Assembly (NCBI GenBank): GCA_038259365.1
Contig: JBBSOW010000068.1
Location: forward strand, 1 to 15,773
Source of the DNA: JBBSOW01 sp038259365
GTDB lineage: Bacteria > Actinomycetota > Actinomycetes > Propionibacteriales > Propionibacteriaceae
Direction: 5' to 3'
Length of the DNA stretch: 15,773 nucleotides
Shown here piece by piece: positions 1-7,494 of this stretch. A program made the position numbers and the translations under genes. Every line of letters starts with the position of its first letter. Within the stretch, counting starts at the first letter, position 1. The notes below the pieces were generated by a model. It was not told the DNA's origin. It did not search any database and saw only the letters and a list, made by a program, of their open reading frames with translations.

Positions 1-21
1 TGACACTTGACGGAAGTGAGC

Positions 22-570
22 CTAGCGGCCCGTCGATGAAGTCATTTTACGCTTGTGGTCGATTTTGGTGAGGACTTCTTCGGAGGTTTTGGTCCAAATG
101 AAGGGATGTTTGCGGTTGTTCCAGCCGTTGATGAAGTCCCGGATCTTACCGGTCAACTGGCGCACCGAGGTGAACACGCCGCGGCGCAGGGCTTGACGTT
201 CGATGATCCCGAACCAAACCTCGACCAGGTTCAGCCATGACCCCGAGGTCGGGGTGAAGTGGACATGGATCCGCGGGTTCGCGGCCAGCCAGTTCCGGAC
301 CTCAATGCGTTTGTGGGTGGCGTAGTTGTCCATCACCAGGTGCAGTTGCTGGTCGAGGTAGGCCCGGGCCACATGTTTGAGGAAGGCGAGGAACTCTTGG
401 TGGCGGTGCCGGTTTTTGCATATCCCGGTCACCGCGCCGGTGGCGATCTCTAACGCCGCGAACAAGGTGGTGGTGCCGTGGCGGACATAATCATGGCTAC
501 GCTGTTCGGGATGCCCGGGCTGCATCGGCAGCACCTTTTGGGTCCGGTTCAACGCCTGGATTTGGGACTT
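22..570 (-). pseudogene. IS630 transposase, C-terminal half (DDE domain)
   Basis: This is the C-terminal half of a DDE-type transposase. It resumes at KSQIQALNRTQ, the segment that follows the first catalytic Asp in the IS630 family. It then shows the second Asp in LHLVMDNYATHK and the catalytic Glu in SGSWLNLVEVWFG, and ends at TAG (22-24). The first Asp (CVDE) lies on the other side of the inserted element, so this half cannot work alone. The open frame continues to 690 through the left inverted repeat, giving a possible 222-aa chimera whose first 40 residues come from the intruding element. That chimera has no catalytic Asp in the right place and is probably meaningless. Family assignment is firm; whether any product is made is unknown. 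Confidence 0.85.
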
Positions 571-660
571 CTCACCTGATGTGAAGTCGTCGGTTATGTG
601 AAGTTGCTGGCGTTCGGGGTAGTGGGCGGCTTGACGGAGGCCAATCTCTTCGCATAATCC
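571..660 (+). repeat. Left terminal inverted repeat, 90 bp
   Basis: Compared with the reverse complement of 2491-2580, 84 of 90 positions match. The six mismatches are at 575, 589, 634, 638, 641 and 643. The inner end carries the 10-mer CTTCGCATAA (648-657), also present in the right repeat and twice in the right-junction palindrome. This repeat directly abuts IS630 coding sequence on its outer side and lacks the palindrome seen on the right. Confidence 0.9.
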
Positions 661-692
661 AGGGTTTCCTTGGTTGGTCATGTCATCCAATC

Positions 693-699
693 AAGGAGG
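693..699 (+). promoter_or_regulatory. Ribosome binding site of the fused recombinase
   Basis: A consensus AAGGAGG lies 10 nt upstream of ATG 710 and 7 nt upstream of TTG 707. It sits just inside the left inverted repeat, so the start is carried by the element itself. Confidence 0.7.
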
Positions 700-709
700 T
701 TGATCGTTG

Positions 710-2485
710 ATGTCTGTCGACGGTTTGGCGGCTCAAGCGGCCGCGTTCATGGGGCGGGCTGGGTACTCGCCTGGCTCTCGCGCCAGCTACCAGCGTGTGT
801 GGGATCAGTTCGGGCAGTACTGCGCCGAGAGCGGGGTTCGATCTCCGGATCGTGAGGCCGCTGCCCGGTTCTGTACGGTTGTCGGCGCGGATGGCTCTCA
901 ACAGTGGCAGGTGTTCTACCGCCGGGCTGCGGGCTGCCTGTTCGATGTGGCCGAGACGGGCCGGTTCGCGTTGCGGGCCGGACGCCGGAGGATTGCGGTG
1001 CCCGAGGTGTTCACGGCGGAGTTCGAGGTGTATGTCGCATGGCTGGCGGGCTGCGGTTTGGCCGAAGCAACCATCCGCGGAAAGACCGGGATGCTGCGCC
1101 GGTTATTGGCGTTCCTGGCCGATTCCGGGGTGTGGGAGGTGGCGGCGCTCAGCGTCGTGAACGTGTCCGCCTACGTTCGCTCGCTGGCGCCGATGGCCGC
1201 CTCCAGCCGCGCGGGCCAGCTCTATTTCCTACGCGAGTATCTACGGTTCGCGGTGCGCCAGCACGGCGCCGATCCCGCCTTGGGCGCCATGTTCCCGGTG
1301 ATCATCACTGACAAGGACGCGGTTCTGCCTTCGGTGTATCGGCCGGGTGAGGTCGCTGGAGCATTGACCGAGGCCGGCAACGGGTCCGAGTCGCCGTTGC
1401 GGGATGGGGCGGTGATGGTGCTCGCCTCTGTGCTGGGGTTGCGGTCGTCAGACATCAAGGGACTGCGGTTCGACCAGATTGACTGGGCGAACCGGCGGCT
1501 GTCGTTGCTCCAGCGCAAGACCGGACGGCGGCTCGACTTGCCGCTTGTGGATGAATGCGCGTTGGCGATCATTGACTATTGGAAGAACGAGCGTCCCGAG
1601 GTCGACGATGCGCGGGTGTTTCTGCGCCACAGGGCCCCGCTCCAACCACCTGTCGCGGGTAACCACTTCCACCAGGTGGTTGCCGGGTGTTTCGACCGGG
1701 CAGGGGTCGAGGTCTCCGGCAGGCACCGCGGGCTGCATGCGTTGCGGCATTCTGTCGCGGTCGGAATGCTCGAGGCTGGCAGTCCTTATCCGGTGATCGG
1801 CGCGGTACTGGGTCACGTCGATGCGAACACCACTCGCCGATATCTCAGGGTCGACGTCGCTCACCTGCCCGTGGCAGCGGTCGCGGTGCTGCTGGAACAC
1901 GCCAACCGTCGCGGGCCGCGCGACCTGGCGCTGATCACGACACTTTACGACACCGCAGCGAGGGTCCAAGAAGCCTGCGACCTCTCACTCGGGGCCCTCC
2001 ACCTCGACAAACCCGCCAGCGCCACCCTCACCAGGAAAGGCCGCAAAACCCGGATCGTGCCACTGACCCCGCAGGCAGCCGTGGTCCTCGCCCGGCACGT
2101 CCAAACGCTCCCACAACACTCCTCCGCGCCGGTGTTCACCAACAGAGCCGGCCAACGACTGGGACGCGCGGGCGCCGCCTACATACTCGCCGAATGCGCC
2201 CGCGCCGCGCACGCCGACCGCCCCGAACTCATACCCGAGAAGGTCTCCCCCCACGTGCTGCGCCATTCGAAGGCCATGCACCTCCTGGAAAACGGTGTCA
2301 ACCTGATCTACATCCGTGACATCCTCGGCCACGCCTCCGTCGTCACCACCGAGATCTGCGCCAAAGCGAACCCGGAAATGAAACGCCCAGCCACCGAAAC
2401 AGCCGCCGCGAAGACCCTCGGACCAAGCCGCTACGACCAAGCCACCCGGCAGGACCTGCTGGCCTGGCTCCGCCAAGCGATCTGA
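710..2485 (+). CDS. Fused double tyrosine recombinase, second domain lacking the nucleophile
   Basis: The protein has 591 residues in two catalytic parts. Part one (about 1-390) has an N-terminal core-binding region followed by a complete tyrosine-recombinase set: Arg245 (LGLRSSDI), Lys270, His343 and Arg346 (HALRHS), His369 (LGH) and Tyr378 (TTRRYLRVD). Part two (about 395-591) starts directly at a second catalytic domain with no core-binding domain of its own: Arg418 (AARVQEA), Lys446, His515 and Arg518 (HVLRHS), His541 (LGH). Nine residues after His541, where Tyr is expected (usual motif TTEIYAKA), there is Cys550. Third codon positions shift from G-rich to C-rich near 1860, consistent with two joined genes. 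AAGGAGG at 693-699 sits 10 nt before this ATG; an in-frame TTG at 707 is the other possible start. The first domain could still cut and rejoin DNA; the second should not. Confidence 0.8.
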   Translation: MSVDGLAAQAAAFMGRAGYSPGSRASYQRVWDQFGQYCAESGVRSPDREAAARFCTVVGADGSQQWQVFYRRAAGCLFDVAETGRFALRAGRRRIAVPEVFTAEFEVYVAWLAGCGLAEATIRGKTGMLRRLLAFLADSGVWEVAALSVVNVSAYVRSLAPMAASSRAGQLYFLREYLRFAVRQHGADPALGAMFPVIITDKDAVLPSVYRPGEVAGALTEAGNGSESPLRDGAVMVLASVLGLRSSDIKGLRFDQIDWANRRLSLLQRKTGRRLDLPLVDECALAIIDYWKNERPEVDDARVFLRHRAPLQPPVAGNHFHQVVAGCFDRAGVEVSGRHRGLHALRHSVAVGMLEAGSPYPVIGAVLGHVDANTTRRYLRVDVAHLPVAAVAVLLEHANRRGPRDLALITTLYDTAARVQEACDLSLGALHLDKPASATLTRKGRKTRIVPLTPQAAVVLARHVQTLPQHSSAPVFTNRAGQRLGRAGAAYILAECARAAHADRPELIPEKVSPHVLRHSKAMHLLENGVNLIYIRDILGHASVVTTEICAKANPEMKRPATETAAAKTLGPSRYDQATRQDLLAWLRQAI

Positions 2486-2490
2486 GCACC

Positions 2491-2580
2491 GGATTATGCG
2501 AAGAGATCGACCCCCGCCAAGCCGCCCACTACCCCGAACGCCAGCAACTTCACATAACCGAAGACTTCACATCAGATGAG
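2491..2580 (-). repeat. Right terminal inverted repeat, 90 bp
   Basis: It mirrors 571-660 with 84/90 identity. The inner end begins 5 bp after the recombinase stop codon and carries TTATGCGAAG (2494-2503). The outer end runs into the palindrome at 2575-2606. Confidence 0.9.
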
Positions 2581-2606
2581 TTATGCGAAGCTTCGCATAA
2601 CTCATC
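2575..2606. repeat. Perfect 32-bp palindrome at the right element junction
   Basis: The two 16-base arms are exact reverse complements with no spacer. Each arm consists of GATGAG followed by TTATGCGAAG. The outer six bases on the right are also the Asp-Glu codons of the interrupted IS630 gene. The inner 10-mer repeats the motif at the inner edge of both inverted repeats. It is a plausible recombinase core site or hairpin; function is inferred. Confidence 0.85.
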
Positions 2607-3131
2607 CACACACAACACGACCGCGTTCTCTGGCGGGTTGAGATACAGCCCGATCACGTCGGTGACCTTAGCGACGAGTTCGGGGTCGGTGGAAAACTTG
2701 AACGTGTCGGCCTTCCACGGCTTGACCCCGTACTTTCTCCACGCCTTCGCGATCGTGGCATGATCCACCTTGAGTCGGGGCGCTAACAGTCGCGACGACC
2801 AGTGGGTGACACCCAAGCTTTTCGGCGGCCGCTTCAACGTGGCAGCGATGATCGCCGCGTCATCGACGACCTTGGGCCGCCCCGACCTTTGGGCATCGAC
2901 CAGCCCGGCCATCCCATGGGCCAGGTAGCGGTCTCGCCACAGATTCACCGTCGGCCGTGACACTCCCGCCAACTCAGCAATCAGCGCATTCGAAGTCCCC
3001 TCCGAGGCCAACAACACGATCCGAGCCCGCTGCGACGCCCCCGCCTTGGTCGTGGTGGAGCGCACCGTCTTTTCCAACAACTCCTGATCCCCGGGGCGAA
3101 GCAGCAGCGCCGGGGCTGGTCTATTTGCCAT
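2604..3131 (-). pseudogene. IS630 transposase, N-terminal half
   Basis: This half starts at ATG 3129-3131. It carries the N-terminal helix-turn-helix region (SNALIAELAGVSRPTVNLWRDR, about residues 48-69) and a second helical DNA-binding segment. It then reaches the first catalytic Asp in ENAVVLCVDE, about residues 168-177. Immediately after CVDE the frame enters the RIT-like element and stops at 2550 after 16 foreign residues, giving a 193-aa truncated chimera. The DNA-binding part is intact, so a truncated protein could bind the IS ends without cleaving; this is inference. The sequence matches directly, across the insertion, to the half at 22-570. Confidence 0.88.
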
Positions 3132-3182
3132 GCCACCATTATCGCATCAAACCGTAAAGCTATTTAAACGACACACCACTAG

Positions 3183-3345
3183 CCGAGGTCCTGACCTCGA
3201 ATGCCAGTCGTCGGGATCAGGACCGCAGCACAGATCCTGCTCCACGTCGGCGACGCCACTATGTTCCCTACTGCAGGCGTCACGCTGCTTTCGCCGGCTG
3301 GCCCTTGTGACTCGCCGTTCTGGGACCTGACCACCGGTTCTTGCC
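3183..3345 (+). pseudogene. IS110-family transposase fragment, C-terminal domain
   Basis: Read across frameshifts on the plus strand, this stretch gives EVLTS, then MPVVGIRTAAQILLHVGD and ATMFPTAG, then AAFAG, then LALVTRRSGT. This is the conserved block of the IS116/IS110/IS902 transposase C-terminal domain. At least three frame changes separate the pieces (near 3200, 3287 and 3300). It begins directly next to the presumed right end of IS630, so IS630 may have jumped into this older IS110 copy, with the remainder left of the window. It is dead. It is oriented opposite to the IS110 fragment at 3640-4283, so the two are not one gene. Confidence 0.7.
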
Positions 3346-3639
3346 CGGGTTGATCCATAGCGTTTGACTCTCCCTTTTCCCCCGGCCTTGACCAGACAAC
3401 GGCTGCTGACGCTGCCCCTGCGATGTCCGCGAACGACCAAGCCAATAACCCCGCATACGACATCGGTTACATCTGTTCGCTGGGCGCCCAAGTCGGAGGG
3501 GATCGCAATGAGTAGGTGGCACCTGTGGGAACGTCCGTCCGCGTGCATACCTCGGACCTAAACCGAACATGGCAGCCGGCTGTCGGAGTTAACGGCTACT
3601 GTCACGTGCGTGACCCGTTATCGTTCCAGGTTCGGCAGC
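3346..3639. other. Stretch with no gene recognised
   Basis: Open frames exist on both strands but none shows a recognisable motif, a good ribosome site or consistent G/C third positions. It lies between two unrelated IS110 remnants and is probably decayed mobile-element DNA. Confidence 0.5.
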
Positions 3640-4283
3640 CTCAAGCAACCCGATCTTGGGCCGCATCCGGGACCGGGCCATCTCGGCCAGCTTCTTGGGG
3701 TCGCGTTCCCCCGCGATCAGCGCGGCCAGCATCGCCCGACCCGAGACCCCAAAGATATCCGAGGCCAGACCGAAAGCTTGATACACCCATCCTCCAGCAG
3801 CTTCTCGACCCGGTTCTTCTCCGCGTTGCGTACCCCGACCAGATCGACCCGGTACCGGGTCAGATCCCGCAAGCGACGGATATCGGCCGGTGGCACGAAA
3901 CTGGGCCGCAGCATCTGCCGTTCGGCGACCCTGCACAACCACACCGCATCGAGCACGTCGGTCTTCGGGCGACAAGGCAGGTGCTTAACGACCTTGGCTG
4001 ACCAGCCACGGCTGCAGACCATGGGCCTCGAACAAGTAGAACGCAGGGCGCCAATAATCGCTGGTCGCTCCATCACCACCCGCTCGCCCCCCAGAGCGAC
4101 CAGTCGGTTGGCCAACTCGCTCAACGAGCCCACCATCGTCGTGTGGGTCGTGACCTCCTGGACCCGACGCTTCGTCCCTCGCTTGGCCGGTAACCGGACA
4201 CAACACACGAGCTCGGCCTTACCGATGTCCAAGGCCGCAACCCGCTCGATAATCTGCTCATCGTTTTGCGATTCGCGAAACAT
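3640..4283 (-). pseudogene. IS110-family transposase fragment, N-terminal DEDD domain
   Basis: The likely start is ATG 4281-4283 (MFRESQNDEQIIERVAALDIGKAELV). The RuvC-like DEDD residues are visible: Asp in AALDIGKAE, Glu in VVME, and two Asps in RPKTDVLDAVWL. The reading frame is broken. After VVME the true sequence continues in another frame (TSDYWRPAFYLFEAHGLQPWLV), returns for KVVKHLPCRPKTDVLDAVWLC through KLSV, then shifts again for ASDIFGVSGRAMLAALIAG. Homology fades near 3645, before the C-terminal Ser-containing domain, so the copy is both frameshifted and truncated. IS110 enzymes normally act as about 350-450-aa single proteins with a DEDD domain and a C-terminal Transposase_20 domain. 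Confidence 0.85.
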
Positions 4284-4637
4284 CCACCCCAACTCCCTTC
4301 CCTGCGCGATCGACACCATCAACGGCTTGACCGCCCGGGAGGAGCCGCCCAGGGCAACAAACGAAACTAGTCCTCGTGCTCGACAACCAACATCGGCAAC
4401 GGTGAAGGGCCCACCACGCGACTCCCACCGTCCGGCTAGACGACGGCCTCAAAGGACCATAGGAACAACGACGTCACCCGGACAGCCACACACCGACTTT
4501 CAGCCCGGAACGGGCGCTCCGCAAGGGACACCTCGGCTAGACGGCCACAGCCGCTGATCTGTTGACTATTCGCCCGTGGGCGTATCACAATGAATCGTCC
4601 GGCATCTACTCGAATGAGTTGGAATCTGGAGGCGACC
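4284..4637. other. Intergenic region upstream of the CHAT gene
   Basis: No gene was recognised. The left part is presumably the outer end of the IS110 remnant. The right end holds the putative promoter at 4562-4591 and the ribosome site at 4628-4632. Confidence 0.5.
4562..4591 (+). promoter_or_regulatory. Putative promoter for the CHAT gene
   Basis: TTGACT (4562-4567) is followed after 18 nt by CACAAT (4586-4591), or after 15 nt by TATCAC (4583-4588). Transcription would start near 4598, downstream of the first in-frame ATG (4590), which favours ATG 4638 as the real start. Judged by eye only. Confidence 0.4.
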
Positions 4638-7478
4638 ATGGCCGAAGTGGCGGGAGCGACGCCGTGGGCTCGGCTCACGCTCAACGAGGCCCCCACTATT
4701 TTCGTCGGGTATGACGACAGCGCAGGGCGTTCGGTCCGCGAACCCACCATGCCGTCGGGCCCATTGACCGGGTGGGACTACATCACCGCTCCCACCAACA
4801 TGTGGTGGGCAGCCCGGTCAACTCGTGCTCTATTCGCCTTGGCCGGCCGGCTCCCGGTCATCCGCGAGGGCCCGTACGGCGGGCACCCGGTCCCCCTCGC
4901 CGTCCTGGTCCAGCTGCCGCCGGGTACCCCCCTGATCGGGCTGTGGGAGGAGCGACTGCGCAACCTTCTTCGGACGGTCGGACTAGCGGACCAACGGTAC
5001 GTACTCGCCGCCGCGGGTCCAACTTCCGACGCGCCCGCCTTCCACTTACCCTTCGAAATTGGGGTCATCGGGCTGGATGCGCAGGTCCTTGCCACCTCGG
5101 TGACCTCAATCATGAGCGCGATAAATCCGTCGGACTTTGAGTATGGAGTGCGCGTCCGCCCGGTCGGCCAGGTCCCGGCAGGACCCAGTCCCACCGACCT
5201 CGACATTCTAGTCGCGCCGTCCGCGAACCTCGCAGGCCTGAGCTCAAGTGGCGGAACCGCCCCACGTCTCATCATTCTCGCCGACGCGGTTGGGTCGGCC
5301 GGAAGCCTATCTGTCGATCAGCTGCCCCCAGGTTCCTCACTCGTGGCACTTCCGCCGGGAGCCCCACCCACTGCCGCCGACCTGACGCGGGAGGTGCTGT
5401 GGGCACTGACCCACGACTGGCCGCTGCACGAGGCGGTACTGGTAGCAGGCCGCCGTCTCGGCCTCACCGACACGCAACAGGTCGGCGTCCGCCTCACGAC
5501 CTCAGCCGCCGCATTGGACGGATTCCGGCTCCTCGGCCCGTTCGAGCAGATGCGTCAGCGAGCACGCGAGGTCAGCAGGTACCGTCGGGCCACGGTTGCG
5601 CAGCCGTGGGTTCCCGGGGTGGACTCACCCATCGACGAGGCTGCCATGTGGGCTGGTGCGGCCGTGGCTGAATTCCACCGGGAGGCGGATGGCTTCAGCG
5701 AGATGGTTCGGGCGAACGCGGCGCTCGACCGGGCCCGGCCGCACATGGAGCTACGCGCCCGCGAGGCCGCCGAGCTCACGAACGACCAGCGGTCTGCACT
5801 CGAGCATCAGCAGGGGCGCCGAGTTGCCATCTGGGTTGACCACGACCCGCTGACGATGGGGCGGATGCGGCCCGGCATCCTTGACCGCAGCAGCCTCCTC
5901 GGACAAGGCCGGCGCTACCTCATCAACGTTGGTGTTGGGATTGCCTGGCCCACCGATCTCGTCCCCCAAGACACTCCAGCCATCGACCCGATTCTGCCGC
6001 CGATCGACGACGAAGACGGCCACGAGCTGACAATCACCGTATTCTCGGCCACAAGCAAGGTAATCGGTCAGCCATCAAAGCGTCTATGGCTAGGGAGATT
6101 GGGGCCGAGCCTGCCGGTGACATTCCTGGTTGAGATGCCACGCCGACGAATCACAACCCGTCTGCGCCTCGTCGTCTACTATCGCGGCCACATCCTGCAG
6201 TCGTTCCAGCTCACCGCACGGCTCGCCTCTCATGAAGAGGGCTTCGGCGGCGGACTAACAGTCGAACAAGAATTCAGCAGACGCGACCGGCTCATCGACC
6301 TCGAGGCCATCCCCCAGCGGCACCTTGCTGTAGTAACGAACGACGATCAGGACGGCGCCCATGCCTTAATGTTCGAATCCGGCGACAGGCTTGTCATGGA
6401 CGATGACACGGCTCGCACGATTCGCGAGGACTACCACAACACACTGGAGGAGATTAGAAAGAAGCTCGGCAAACAGTCATCGCTGGCCGCCGGCCCGTTC
6501 GCTGATGTTCTAAGACGACTCGCCGCGGAGGGGCGCGACAACTTCCAGGCGATCGTGATGGGAGCCACAGCCGCGCTCTCGCTGCAGATCGCCCAAGTCA
6601 CTGATAGCAGCGGTCAATTCATTCAAATTCTGCGAACCAAACCGTCCTTCGCTCACCCTTGGGCAGCAGTCTACGACTGGAAGCTGCCCCCCGCGGAGGT
6701 CCTCCAAAGCACCGCGGTCTGCTTGGGCGCGGCAGGATGTCGATGCACCTCGACGTCCGCTCAAACCGTTTGCGTCAATGGCTTCTGGGGGGTGCGACAC
6801 GTCGTCGAAGAGCTGCTGTTGCCCGCGCAACGGCACGTGTCCACCATCGCTGCAGCACCTCGAGTCCCTACCGTCGTCTGCACGGTCGGTACCCGCGACG
6901 CGTGGAGCAACGGCATGGTGACTGATCTGGTCGATAACTTGGGGACCTCGCGCGTGGAGGACCACCTCAAGAACCGGTCACTGCTGGAGCGTCTCTGGGA
7001 CGTCGCCGCCCGACCCGCGGTGCTTGTCGTGCTCGGGCATCTCGAGACCAAGCCGATGAACCGCTACGAACGCGAGCACCCCCGCATTCTGATATCCGGC
7101 ACGGAGGAATACCTTGACACGGCCAGCATCCTTGACATGCAGCGGCTCCCAGCTCCGCGCTGGTGGGAGAACCCGTTGCAGCCGATCGTGCTCCTGCTCG
7201 GGTGCGACACGGCCCGAAGCGGCCTCGGGTCGGTGCACAGCTTTGTTCAAGGTCTCGCTCGCTGCGGTGCCTCAACGGTCATCGCAACCGAGGACATCAT
7301 CGACACCAAGCTTGCTCGTGCCATCGCCAGCAAAGTGGTCCCGCTCCTCGACGCTGTCGGGCCAGGGGAAGCCTTGCGTGCGTGGCGTGCCCAGGAGCTA
7401 GCGAATCGGAACCCGCAGGGGTTCATGGTGACTTGCTTTGGCAGCGCCGACGTGACGGTGCCAACCCTGCGCACGTGA
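4638..7478 (+). CDS. CHAT-domain cysteine protease, large, with Ig-like middle domain
   Basis: The protein has 946 residues. ATG 4638 was chosen over ATG 4590 because GGAGG (4628-4632) lies 5 nt upstream. The C-terminal CHAT (caspase-like) domain runs from about residue 670. It contains the family-typical FWGVRHVVEE and VPTVVCTVG, the catalytic His801 (VVLGHLE) and Cys856 (LLLGCDTARSG), followed by FVQGLARCGASTVIATEDIID and the closing helix GEALRAWRAQELA. Residues about 425-530 form a beta-rich Ig-like domain (VVYYRGHILQSFQLTARL) seen in other actinobacterial CHAT proteins. Residues about 130-276 resemble a second CHAT domain without its Cys (IILADAVGSAG; DWPLHEAVLVAGRRLGL). There is no signal peptide or membrane segment, so it is probably cytosolic, perhaps held at the membrane by the next gene product. 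CHAT proteases often act in programmed cell death or immunity; the substrate here is unknown. Confidence 0.85.
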   Translation: MAEVAGATPWARLTLNEAPTIFVGYDDSAGRSVREPTMPSGPLTGWDYITAPTNMWWAARSTRALFALAGRLPVIREGPYGGHPVPLAVLVQLPPGTPLIGLWEERLRNLLRTVGLADQRYVLAAAGPTSDAPAFHLPFEIGVIGLDAQVLATSVTSIMSAINPSDFEYGVRVRPVGQVPAGPSPTDLDILVAPSANLAGLSSSGGTAPRLIILADAVGSAGSLSVDQLPPGSSLVALPPGAPPTAADLTREVLWALTHDWPLHEAVLVAGRRLGLTDTQQVGVRLTTSAAALDGFRLLGPFEQMRQRAREVSRYRRATVAQPWVPGVDSPIDEAAMWAGAAVAEFHREADGFSEMVRANAALDRARPHMELRAREAAELTNDQRSALEHQQGRRVAIWVDHDPLTMGRMRPGILDRSSLLGQGRRYLINVGVGIAWPTDLVPQDTPAIDPILPPIDDEDGHELTITVFSATSKVIGQPSKRLWLGRLGPSLPVTFLVEMPRRRITTRLRLVVYYRGHILQSFQLTARLASHEEGFGGGLTVEQEFSRRDRLIDLEAIPQRHLAVVTNDDQDGAHALMFESGDRLVMDDDTARTIREDYHNTLEEIRKKLGKQSSLAAGPFADVLRRLAAEGRDNFQAIVMGATAALSLQIAQVTDSSGQFIQILRTKPSFAHPWAAVYDWKLPPAEVLQSTAVCLGAAGCRCTSTSAQTVCVNGFWGVRHVVEELLLPAQRHVSTIAAAPRVPTVVCTVGTRDAWSNGMVTDLVDNLGTSRVEDHLKNRSLLERLWDVAARPAVLVVLGHLETKPMNRYEREHPRILISGTEEYLDTASILDMQRLPAPRWWENPLQPIVLLLGCDTARSGLGSVHSFVQGLARCGASTVIATEDIIDTKLARAIASKVVPLLDAVGPGEALRAWRAQELANRNPQGFMVTCFGSADVTVPTLRT

Positions 7479-7483
7479 TCTAG

Positions 7484-7490
7484 AAGGAGG
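7484..7490 (+). promoter_or_regulatory. Ribosome binding site of the small membrane protein
   Basis: A consensus AAGGAGG lies 4 nt before ATG 7495, inside the 16-bp gap after the CHAT stop codon. It indicates efficient separate translation from a shared transcript. Confidence 0.75.
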
Positions 7491-7494
7491 ACGC

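Larger units (their letters stand above)
571..2606 (+). mobile_element. Internally deleted recombinase-in-trio (RIT)-like element
   Basis: The element has 90-bp inverted repeats at both ends (571-660 and 2491-2580) around a single recombinase ORF. It is inserted inside the IS630 transposase gene. The flanking target reads CTCACC on the left (571-576) and CTCATC on the right (2601-2606). This is compatible with a 6-bp target duplication with one change, if the terminal bases are counted as target. RIT elements are known to carry three consecutive tyrosine-recombinase genes between inverted repeats. Here there is one ORF made from parts of two recombinases, in about 2.03 kb, shorter than expected for three genes. 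I infer an in-frame internal deletion that removed the middle gene. The alternative is a distinct two-domain element family; comparison with intact relatives would decide. Confidence 0.65.
1..3178 (-). mobile_element. IS630-family insertion sequence, interrupted by a RIT-like element
   Basis: The two halves of one IS630 transposase lie on the minus strand at 2604-3131 (N-terminal) and 22-570 (C-terminal), separated by an inserted element. Joined at the interruption they would give about 359 residues, a normal length for this transposase type. The outer ends are uncertain: the left end is within the first 21 bases or outside the window. The right end is placed near 3178 because IS110-derived coding sequence begins at about 3183. 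I could not recognise a convincing pair of terminal inverted repeats. Confidence 0.6.

Noticed and set aside
22..690. A 222-aa minus-strand ORF as an intact transposase
   Set aside because: Its first 40 residues come from the left inverted repeat of the inserted element; the first catalytic Asp is missing.
571..2606. A CRISPR array or integron from the repeated 10-mers
   Set aside because: The four copies are arranged as inverted pairs at element ends, not as regularly spaced direct repeats with spacers.
3147..3570. Several minus-strand ORFs of 94-133 aa
   Set aside because: They lie opposite the IS110 fragment or in debris, have poor ribosome sites and no recognisable domain.
3610..4557. 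A 315-aa plus-strand ORF
   Set aside because: It is antisense to IS110 coding sequence and is a Pro/Arg/Thr-rich shadow with no motif.
4590..4637. An upstream start (ATG 4590) for the CHAT protein
   Set aside because: It overlaps the putative -10 box and has no ribosome site; ATG 4638 has GGAGG at good distance.
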